DNA of 64,000 bases, taken from positions 186,001 to 250,000 of the forward strand of contig MLAX01000004.1 of NCBI GenBank assembly GCA_001890945.1. The letters run 5' to 3'. This stretch comes from Alphaproteobacteria bacterium AO1-B (lineage in GTDB: Bacteria > Pseudomonadota > Alphaproteobacteria > Rhizobiales > Stappiaceae). The notes beneath the pieces were generated by a model, which saw only the letters and a program-made list of their open reading frames with translations, was not told the origin of the DNA and did no database searches. Every line of letters starts with the position of its first letter. Within the stretch, counting starts at the first letter, position 1. The position numbers and the translations under genes were made by a program. Of the stretch, positions 34,692-45,600 are shown one piece after another.

Positions 34692-36467
34692 TCAGGCTCC
34701 TTGGCTCATTTTGGGCGCTTCTTTGCGTATACGCGGCTGAAGCTTATATTTTTTTGTTGTGGCGGGTTTCACCGGTACAGATTTCAATTTCCCGTCCTCC
34801 ACCAGATACTGCTTGTCAGCAATCGCCCGGAAGGATGGGCGGTGGCTGACAATGATCATCGTGAGCTGGCCTTTGATGCGTTTAAGTCCTTCCGCAAGCT
34901 CAGCTTCGCTGCGGTGATCGAGGGCGCCGTTTGCATCATCCAGGATCAAGATTTTTGGTTCTCGGGCCAAGGCACGTGCAATCGCGATCCGCTGGATCAT
35001 GGAGTCCGTGAGATTTTCCTCGATGGTGTTACCCAATTGTGTGTCGTAGCCCAGCGGGAGCAGGTGAATATCTTTTTCCAGGCCGATGAGCTCTGCGGCC
35101 ATTCGTGCGGTCTGCGGCGTCGATTGGGACCCAAACAAAGTCAGATTCTGTAAGATTGTTCCGGCGAACATCTCGGAATCGTTGCCCACGTAGGCAATGT
35201 GTTTCCTCAGGCTCCAATGATCTTCACCGTACAGATCATGACCATCAAGCAAGACTGATCCCGAAGTCGGTTCCAGGCTGCCTGAAATCAATCGGGAGAG
35301 TGTTGATCGTCCGCTACCATCTTTGCCTTCAAAGGCTATCGTTTCTCCAGCATTGACGGATAGGTTCAGTCCGTGGATCGGGACGATCACGTCATGCCTT
35401 GAATCGTATCCAGTATTTTGGATCTGTACATTGCCGATGATCGGAATATTCCGCGATTGTTGCCTGTTTTGAACTGGCAGATCAAAGAGGGATTGAGCGG
35501 CACGATAATCGTGCTTGACCCGCTGCATCTCCGTCCAGTGGTTGATGCCCCGCAAAAGAGGCTGGACGACTTGGCCCGCAAGGAGCGTACATGCAGCAAC
35601 AGCACCGATGCTTATGAAGCCTCCCATCACCAGCAATGCACCAGCCGATACAACGCATACCGTTGTCAGGACAGTGAAAAAGCCGCTGCTGTTGCGCGCC
35701 TTGTTGTTCAGGTCGATCTGGTCGTAACCGAGGCGGGAGACCTGGGTCTGTAGTCTTTCAAATCGCCGGAGGATCACGGGTTCAAGCGCCATCGCCTTGA
35801 TCGTGTTGAGCCCGGACAGGACTTCGAAAATGAAATCGTATTTGCGTTGGTCCTGGACAGCGCGTTTTTCAACTAGCGTATTGAGTTTGGAATTCAGGTG
35901 AGCGGTCCGCAACACGAAAATCAACAACAAGATTGGTGGGATAAAACCGATCGGGCCGCCGATGAGAAACAGGACAACGAGAAAGATAAGGCTAGCCGGG
36001 AGGTCGATCGCCAAAAGGCGCGCCGGTCCGCCGTACTGGTCTCCCAAGGACTGAAGTGACTTCAGAGAGTCCAGATGCTTGGAAACACTGGCATCGGTCA
36101 CGGCATCAGAACGGGAGCAGAGCAGACGGTGCGTCGCTTCCATGTTTGCTTTGTGTGTAAAGGAAGCTGCTGACCAGGCGACAACAAATGATCTAGCAAT
36201 CTTCAATACCGCATCGACCGCCAGGACGATCCCAAGCCCGACAATTAGAACGACCAGTGTATCGATAGCCTGGTTTGGAAGAATTCGGTCATATACCTGA
36301 AGAATTGTTAGGGGCATTGCCAAGCCCAATACATTTATAAGTATCGAGGCCATTACCACCGAGCGCGGCAAATTTGGGGCTTTAACTTGTTCTCCTGTCT
36401 CAGATGAATGAAATTTCAGCTGAGGTAACGCAGTGTTAGCTAAAGCATTGCTGATAAAACTGACCAT
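34692..36467 (-). CDS. Type I secretion ABC permease/ATPase B, with degenerate NBD
   Basis: A 591-residue half-transporter without a C39-like domain. The membrane domain spans about 35-315 and the ATPase about 345-560. The Walker A Lys is replaced by Arg (GKDGSGRS, R387; codon CGA), the Q-loop Gln by Asn (VGNDSE, N429), the signature by LTDSM (486-490) and the catalytic Glu by Asp (ILDDA, D511). The H-loop His is kept (SHRPS, H542). Its defects are thus partly complementary to those of A, but both signature motifs are lost. It is the first gene of the operon, with GGAGGCGCC before its ATG, divergent from the adhesin gene 174 bp away. Confidence 0.88.
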   Translation of the reverse strand: MVSFISNALANTALPQLKFHSSETGEQVKAPNLPRSVVMASILINVLGLAMPLTILQVYDRILPNQAIDTLVVLIVGLGIVLAVDAVLKIARSFVVAWSAASFTHKANMEATHRLLCSRSDAVTDASVSKHLDSLKSLQSLGDQYGGPARLLAIDLPASLIFLVVLFLIGGPIGFIPPILLLIFVLRTAHLNSKLNTLVEKRAVQDQRKYDFIFEVLSGLNTIKAMALEPVILRRFERLQTQVSRLGYDQIDLNNKARNSSGFFTVLTTVCVVSAGALLVMGGFISIGAVAACTLLAGQVVQPLLRGINHWTEMQRVKHDYRAAQSLFDLPVQNRQQSRNIPIIGNVQIQNTGYDSRHDVIVPIHGLNLSVNAGETIAFEGKDGSGRSTLSRLISGSLEPTSGSVLLDGHDLYGEDHWSLRKHIAYVGNDSEMFAGTILQNLTLFGSQSTPQTARMAAELIGLEKDIHLLPLGYDTQLGNTIEENLTDSMIQRIAIARALAREPKILILDDANGALDHRSEAELAEGLKRIKGQLTMIIVSHRPSFRAIADKQYLVEDGKLKSVPVKPATTKKYKLQPRIRKEAPKMSQGA

Positions 36468-36641
36468 ACTTGGCGCCTCCTAACTCTATTAAGGCGCGCA
36501 AGTGTTTCAAAAGCGTTTACCAAGAACTATGGAACTCGCTAATTTACATCAAGATATAGTGGTATTTCACAGGTTCTGGTTGGTTTTTGTTAAGACAAGC
36601 CTGCGCGAATGGCTTCATGATCTAATGGAGCTTGTGCGAGC

Positions 36642-39600
36642 ATGGCTGATACCGACACACCGAAAACATCTGGCAAACCGACTGAAGGCGCGGGCGCAGA
36701 AGCGGCTGCACGAACCAATTCAGGTGCGAACTCGCCAAATGCTGCCCGTGCGGAAGCTCAGGCCGGTGATCCGTACAAGCCAGCGGATGGCAACGACTAC
36801 TCCTTGTCCATCAATCCAGAGGACACAGGTGAGGCAACAGTTGCCAACCTCTTCCAGGCGGTGCCATTGGAATACGAAGGAAGCGGTTCCTCTCTTCACG
36901 ATGGTGACGGTCTTGGCGGTGACGGCGGCTTGAATGGCGGAGCAGGCAACGATGGTCCTAGCAACGGCTTGGGTCTGGACCGCAATGATAACGTGCCGCT
37001 TCCGGATGGTCTTCAGGATGTTGCGGAAACATCTGACGGTGGTTTGGGCGATGCTGGTGGTCTCGGAGGCGGGGATGTTCCAGAAGCACGCGGCCTTGAT
37101 GCCGGGCTTTCTCAATTCAATCTCGGCGGTCAAGGCATTCCGACAAGTGACGATGGCATCGGTGACGGCATTGGCGGCGGTGGAGGCGGCGGCGATGGCG
37201 GCACGACCGTTCTGGCCGACGATGACGGTGACGACGGTGGCGATGATGCCGGCGACGATGACGATGGCGGTGATGGCGACGGCGGCGGCGATGATGATCT
37301 CGGCGAACCGATCGGCCCGCTGACTGATATCAATCTCGATGTAAACTTTGTCGAAGAAAACGCAGATCCTGGAACAACTGTCGGGGTTGTCGCATTCGCA
37401 GAAGATCCTGATGGAGACGACGTTACCTATTCCATCGTCGGCGAGTCGCCATTTGTTATCGATCCAGAGACCGGTGTGATTTCTGTTGGTCCCGGTGCAG
37501 TCATTGATCGAGAAGAAACGCCCGCTATCAGTGTGACGGTGCAAGCGACTTCCAGCGATGGATCGTTTGTCGTTGAGACTTTTGTCATCCAGATTGGAGA
37601 CGATAATACAGAGTTTCAGATCGGGCCTGTTGTAGACACGGACACAACAGACAACTTTATTCTCGAAAATTCTGATCCAGGCACGGTTGTTGGAGTAACG
37701 GCATTCGCCGAAGATCCGGATGCAACCGATACGGTGACTTACGAAATCGTAGGCGATACGCCGTTTGTCATCGACCCGGTTACGGGTGTTATCAGCGTCG
37801 GACCCGGCGCCGAGATTGATCGCGAAACCACACCGTTTTTCGATGTAACGGTCCAGGCCACGTCCACGGATGGATCGACCTCTCAGGAGACTTTCCGGAT
37901 CACCGTTGGTGACGACAATTCGGAATTTCCGGTCGGTCCGGTGATCGATACGGACGAAGACGCCAACTTCGTTCAGGAAAACGCTGTCGGAGGAACGGGC
38001 ATCGATGTCACGGCCTTTGCCGAGGACCTCGATGATACAGACACGGTATCTTATGAAATTATCGGCGATAGCCCGTTTGTTATCGACCCCGTCTCAGGTG
38101 TGCTCACGGTAAAGGACGGTGCAGTCATTGACCGGGAAGAGACCCCGTTTATTGATGTGACCGTGCGGGCGACGTCAACGGATGGAACAACTTCCCAGGA
38201 AACCTTCCGGGTAGACGTTGGTGATGAGAATGAATTTGCGATCGGCCCGGTTACCGATGTTGACGATGACACAAACTTTGTCGAAGAGAATTCAGATGGC
38301 GGCACGGTTGTTGGAGTAACGGCATTCGCCGAAGATCCGGATGCAACCGATACGGTGACTTACGAAATCATTGGCGACACGCCGTTCGTCATCGATCCAA
38401 CGACCGGTGTGATCACCGTCGCCCCGGGTGCTGACATCGACCGTGAAACCACGCCATTTGTCGATGTAACGGTACAGGCGACCTCGACCGACGGCTCGAC
38501 GTCTCAGGAGACCTTCCGTGTCACCGTAGGTGACGCCAACGAGTTTGGCATTGGGCCGGTGACCGACACCGATGCAGAGCAGAATTTTGTCCTTGAAAAT
38601 TCTGATCCAGGAACGGTCGTTGGTCTTACTGCCTTTGCAGAAGACCCGGATACAACCGACACGGTTACGTATGAAATTGTTGGCGACTCGCCGTTTGTCA
38701 TTGATCCGAACAGCGGTCTTATAACTGTTGGCCCGAACGCAGATATTGACCGTGAGACAACTCCATTCATTGATGTGACTGTCAAAGCGACGTCCACTGA
38801 TGGATCGACGTCTCAGGAAACCTTCCGGGTTGAGGTGGGTGATGACAACGAGGGCGACATTGGCCCAGTCGTCGATATCGATAAGTCAAACAATGACTTG
38901 AACGCTGTGGCTGAAAACGGAACTGGTGGCGAAGAAGTCGGTATTACGGCTTTCGCCGAGGATCCGGATGCAACAGACACGGTGACCTATTCGACCGATG
39001 ATCCGCGGTTCGATATCGATCCGGACACCGGTGTTCTGACCGTCAAGCCAGGCGTTAGCTTCGACTACGAGCAGACCAAAGCCGTTGACGTTGAAATCAC
39101 CGCGACTTCGTCGGATGGATCATCTTCAACGGGAACGTTCACTGTCAATATTCTAGATGTGAATGAAGCGCCTGATCTCACCTTTGAGACCGGCGATGTC
39201 GATGGCGTGAGCGCAACTCTTACTTTTGTATCAGAAGGTGCAAACTACAGCAGTTCGCTGGGTGTGTTCGTGATGGACGCGAACGGTGATCCGGTTGCTG
39301 GTCAAATCGTTTGGACAAACGGCAATGAGCTTACGCCGGGCGATACCGTGAATGTCGCGTTCCCGAATGTTGATGCGGCCAATATCGGTTATTTCCTTAT
39401 CCCGGATGGCGCTGACCAGAACCCGGGTATTGCCGCCGGCGACATGGTGACTTTCCAGAAAGACAGTGATGGAAACTGGCAAGCCGTCGCGCAGGATGGG
39501 ACACCTCTGACTGGCCAAGGTGCCGATGCCTACTTCTCTGGAGGCGCGGGCCTTAATCCAGACGGATTGGACCACACGGTCGAAAGTGGTGTCACGATCG

Positions 39601-42600
39601 GTTTCGAAGATTTGGTCAACAATGGCGACGAAGACTTCGATGACTTTGTCTTCCAGACCCAAACAACTAACTTTGACTACCGGACAACGATCGTTGAGGA
39701 AGTTGAAGGCGCTGAAGCAGCGCCCCTGTCGGTTATTGATCCGGACGAGGGCGACACGCACACCTTTACCGTGTCCGATGACCGGTTCGAGGTTGTTGTT
39801 TCAGGGGGCAAGTATGTCCTGAAACTGAAAGATGATCAGGCGCTTGATTACGAAACCGAGACACAGGTGAGTGTCACAGTAACGGCCACCGACTCTGGTG
39901 GATTGTCCGACACGGAAACCATCATCATTGACGTTATCGATGTCAATGAGAGCGAAGAGCCGATTGGGCCGCTGTCGGATAGCGATACCAGCGACAACCT
40001 CGTAGCTGAGAATTCCGATGCCGGAACAGTGGTGGGCGTCACGGCATTCGCGACTGATCCTGATACTATTGACACCGTGTCGTATGAGATCGTTGATCAA
40101 GATTCTCCCTTCGTGATCGATCCGACTTCTGGCGTGATCTCGGTCGCACCGGGCGCGGACATTGACCGGGAGACGACCCCGTCGATCGACGTCACGGTCA
40201 AAGCAACGTCTACGGACGGGACGTCGACAACGAAGACCTTCACGGTTGAAGTTGGCGATGAGGATGAGTTCGACATCGGTCCGGTTTCAGATGTCGACAC
40301 CAGCGACAACACCATTTCGGAGACTGCTGACGGCGGCGAAGACACCGGTATCACGGCCTTTGCCGAGGACGAGGATGCAACCGACACCGTCACCTACGAG
40401 TTGACAGGTGGCAACGATCGCTTCGAGATCGACGAAAGCTCCGGCGTTATCACGGTGAAAGACGGAGCGCAGTTTGATGCGGAGACAGAGCCGACCGTCG
40501 ACGTAACCGTCAAGGCGACCTCCACAGATGGGTCTTCGTCCAGCAAAACCTTCTCGATCGACGTGACGGACGGCAATGAGCCGCCGGATCTGATCGTTGA
40601 GTTGGAGAATGCGTCCAACGAGTTGGTGATCAATGGTGGTTTCGAGAATTTCTCTGGAACCTTGAGCGGCACAGATGGCACCGGCTGGTACGACACGCCG
40701 GACACCATTGAAGGCTGGACCTACAATGACGTCGACATCCATCAATCGGCGCGTCACGGCGAGGGCACAACAGATGGCGCGCACCGCCTGGATCTGACAG
40801 CTGACGACAACGGCACGATCTCTCAGACAATCGAAGGTCAGTTGGACGGCCATGTCTACACACTGTCGTTCAATATGAACTCGCGTGGCAATCGGTCTGG
40901 CGAAGGCGTTGCCGAGGTATATTGGAACGGTGAGCTCATCGACACCATTGATCCAACCGATGGCGGGGGCGGCTGGCAAAGCTACAGCTATGACATTGTT
41001 GGTGGATCTGGTGACGGCTCCAACACGCTAACGTTTGTTGAGAAGGGCTCTGACAACAGCCACGGAACCTACATCGACACCGTGTCGATCAAGGCGGATG
41101 GCCGCATCGCTATCCTGGAAGAGTTCAAGGGCGCAGAAGTCGCGCCGCTTTCCGTCATCGACCCGGATGTGGGCGATACACACACCTTCACCGTGTCCGA
41201 TGACCGGTTCGAGGTTGTGGCTGCAGATGGCAAGTATCTGCTGAAGCTGAAAGATGACCAAGCGCTCGACTATGAGACCGAGCAGCAGGTCACGGTCCAA
41301 GTGACAGCGACCGATAGCGGTGGTCTTTCCGACACTGAAACCGTCATTGTCGACGTGATCGATGTCGATGAAAACTCAGAGCCGATCGGTCCGCTGTCGG
41401 ATAGCGATACCAGCGACAACCTGGTTGCGGAAAACTCCGATGCTGGCACTGTTGTTGGCGTAACGGCGTTTGCGACCGATCCGGACGCGGCCGATGACGT
41501 GACCTACGAGATCCTTGATCAAGACTCTCCGTTTGTGATTGATCCGACGTCTGGCGTGATCTCTGTCGCACCGGGTGCGGACATTGATCGCGAGACGACT
41601 CCGTCGATCGACGTCACGGTCAAAGCAACGTCGACGGACGGGACTTCGACGACGAAGACCTTCACGGTTGAAGTCGGTGACGAAGACGAGTTCGACATCG
41701 GTCCTGTTTCAGATGTCGATACCAGTGACAACACCATTTCTGAGTCTGCTGATGGCGGCGAAGACACCGGCATCACCGCTTTTGCCGAGGACGAGGATGC
41801 GACTGACACCGTCACCTATGAGTTGACAGGTGGCAACGATCGCTTCGAGATTGACGAAAGCTCCGGCGTTATCACGGTGAAAGACGGTGCGCAGTTTGAT
41901 GCGGAAACAGAACCGACTGTCGACGTGACCGTGAAGGCAACGTCCACGGATGGATCTTCGTCCAGTAACACTTTCTCGATTGATGTCACAGACGGCAACG
42001 AGCCGCCGGATCTCGTTGTTGAGTATGGCGACATCGGCACCAACCTCATCAAAAACGGTTCGTTCGAGTCCTTCGATGTTGCCACCGGAAAGTGGAATCA
42101 ATTTTCGGAAGACAGTTCAGGTGCCTGGACGAGTAACGGCAAAATGGAGGTCTGGGACAACTTCGGCGGTATAAAAGCCACCGAGGGTGACCAGCATCTC
42201 GAGTTGGATTCTGAAAAGAACGTCAATTCGATTTCCCAAACCGTCGAGACGTCGGTGGGTCAGGTTTATGACCTTTCATTCGATGTCCAGGCGCGCAGGG
42301 ATGATGCCTCCAACACCGTCGAGGCTTATTGGAACGGTGAACTGGTTTCCACTGTCGATCCAGCTTTCGGCAACTGGGAAACGCTTGAGGTCCAGGTTGT
42401 CGGAACAGGCGGCAATGACGTCCTTGAGTTCCGTGAAACCAGTGAAGACAACAACACCTATGGCGCGTTCATTGATAACGTCGAGCTGACCGGCACAAAC
42501 CGGATCGGCGTCTATGAAGAATTGGAAGGTGCCAAGGTTGTTCCGCTCTCCGTCATCGATCCTGATGTGGGTGACACGCATACTTTCACAGTGTCCGACG

Positions 42601-45600
42601 ACCGCTTCGAGGTGGTTGCCGCCGACGGCAAGTATCTGCTGAAGCTGAAAGACGACCAGGCGCTCGATTATGAGACCGAGCAACAGGTGACTGTCCAGAT
42701 CACGGCAACCGACACCGGCGGTCTGTCCGATACGGAAACAGTGGTAATCGACGTCATCGACATTGACGAGGGTGCGGAACCAATCGGCCCGCTGACCGAC
42801 AGCGACGCTACTTCGAACCTGGTTGCGGAAAACTCCGATGCTGGCACCGTTGTTGGTGTGACAGCGTTTGCGACCGATCCGGATACGTCTGACGATGTCA
42901 CTTATGAGATCGTAGATCAGAACTCTCCATTCGTGATCGACCCGACGTCTGGTGTGATCTCGGTCGCTCCGGGTGCGGATATCGACCGCGAGACCACGCC
43001 GACGATTGACGTTACGGTCAAGGCGACGTCCACAGACGGGACGTCCACAACGAAGACCTTCACGGTTGAAGTGGGTGATGAAGATGAGTTCGACATCGGT
43101 CCTGTTTCAGATGTCGATACCAGTGAAAACACCATTTCTGAGTCTGCTGATGGCGGCGAAGACACCGGCATCACCGCTTTTGCCGAGGACGAGGATGCGA
43201 CCGATACGGTCACCTATGAGCTGACTGGCGGCGGTGACCGCTTTGAGATTGATGAGACCTCGGGTGTTATCACTGTCAAAGATGGTGCTCAGTTCGATGC
43301 CGAGACCGAGCCGACTGTCGATGTGACGGTAAAGGCGACCTCAACGGATGGATCTTCCTCCAGCCAGACGTTCTCGATCGACATCACGGACGGCAACGAG
43401 CCGCCGGATCTCATCGTTGAGCTGGAAAGCGGTTCGCAGCAGTTCATCATCAACGGCAGCTTTGAGAACTTTGACGGACAGTTGGGCGGCTCGGATGGGT
43501 CTGGCTGGTACCAGGATCCGAATTCGATTGAAGGCTGGACCTACGACAACGTTGATGTCCATCAGGCGGGCCACAACAACTTCGGTGCCACTGACGGCAA
43601 TCACCATCTGGATTTGGCTTCGGTCACGAACGGTTGGGCATCCCAGCAGATCGAAGGCCAGATGGAAGGTCAGGTCTACGAGCTTCAGTTTGACATGAAG
43701 TCTCGGGGTGGTGTCGGCCAGAGTGTTGCCGAGGTTTACTGGAATGGCGAGCTGATCGACACGATTGATCCAGCGACCACGGGAACCGGTTGGCAGACCT
43801 ACAACTTTAACATCGTCGGTGGATCCGGTGACGGCTCCAACACGCTGACCTTTGTTGAAATCGGGTCTGACAACAACGGCGGAGCACTGATCGACAGCGT
43901 TTCCATCGTCTCAGACAATCGCACAGCTGTAGTTGAAGGGTTCTTCGGCGCGGAAATCGCTCCGTTGTCGGTCATTGATCCTGACATAGGCGACACCCAC
44001 ACGTTCACGGTGTCTGATGACCGGTTTGAAGTTGTTGTCTCTGGCGACAAGTACATGCTCAAGCTGAAGGACAATAAGGCGCTCGATTATGAGACAGAAA
44101 CGCAAGTTACCCTGGAAGTAACTGCGACTGATCAGGGCGGTTTGTCTGATACGGAAGTGGTTGTGATTGATGTCATTGACATCGATGAGACCAACACACC
44201 GCTCACAGATCTCATTGATAGCGACACATCGGATAATGTAATCGCCGAGGGCGCAACGGCAGGCACTGTTGTTGGTTTGACGGCGTTCGCAAATGAGCCG
44301 GATGCCGGGGACAGCGTGACCTACGCAATCACTGATCCGCGTTTTGAGATTGACCCGGACACCGGTGTGGTGACCGTTGCGGACAATGCCAGCTTTGATG
44401 CGGAGCAAACACCGTTTATCGATCTGGACGTAACGGCAACCTCTACAGATGGGTCCAGTGTTACTGAGACATTCCGGATTGATGTCACGGAGTTTGACGA
44501 GCCGCCAGTGGCAAATGACGATGCGGCGACAGTCGGGCTGACCAAGACATCTTTCTACTACAGCGATGATGACGGTGAAATCCACCTGATCAGTTCGGAT
44601 GGTTCCGACGTTGTGATCGGGTCGACGGGTGTTGGTGCGATGACCGACATTGCGCTGGACAGTGCCGGAAATCTCTATGGCATCAGCTTCAGTAAGCTTT
44701 ACTCCATTGATCCGGATACTGGCGAGGCGTCGCTTATTTCAACCTCTCGGTTCGGAACGTCGATGAACGCTTTGGAGTTCGGGCCGGATGGTACGCTCTA
44801 CGCTGCGGACACTTCTGGGAAACTGTACTCAGTCGACTTTAACGATGGCAGCCTGACCACGATCGGGCAGATGGACTATGGTTCTGCCGGTGATTTGGCC
44901 TTTGCCAACGGCAGTTTGTACCTGTCAACATCCACCGGCAAAATCGTGGAAATCGATCCGGATACCGGGGCGACCATTGATGTTGTTGCGACCTTGCCGG
45001 TGTCCAACGCCTTTGGGTTGGTCGGTGACGATGGCGGGCAACTCTACGCCTTCACCAATGGCGGCCGCGTTTATCAGATCGACCCGGAGACGGGGACTGT
45101 GTCTGTTCCGGATGACTATGTCATGAACGACAGTGGTTGGGGCGCAACGGAGACTGCCGACTCGTCCGGTCAGACAGCAAAAGTGGAAGGCAATGTCCTG
45201 ACCAATGACACGGATGCGGAAGGTGCTCTGACGGTCACGAACGTCTCCTTCGACGGCCAGGATTATGCGCCGGGCTCGACCATCCCAGGTGACTACGGAT
45301 CGCTGCTGATCAACTCTGACGGTACGTACACCTACATCCTTGATCCCGACAACCCCGCCGCGCAGGCACTTGGCCAAGGTGAATCCGATGTCGAAGTGTT
45401 CACGTACACCGTCACCGACAGTGGTGGGAACACGGACACTGCAAACCTGAAGATCACCGTCAACGGATATGATGATGGACCGGCAGTGCCGAACACAGAT
45501 ATCGGCCCGGTTCAGGATGCCGATTCTGCCAAGAACCTTGTTGCCGCCTCTGTTGCAGCGGGGGCGTTGGTTGGGTTGACGGCGTTTGCAGAAGATGCAG

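Noticed and set aside
36642-36900. Possible LapG cleavage site near the adhesin N-terminus (GAEAAART)
   Set aside because: The dialanine is not in the usual T/A-A-A-G context and no LapG/LapD genes are in the window.
37310-44500. Regular repeats considered as a CRISPR-like or satellite array
   Set aside because: The periods are multiples of three, the frame is open throughout and the units encode cadherin-like domains.
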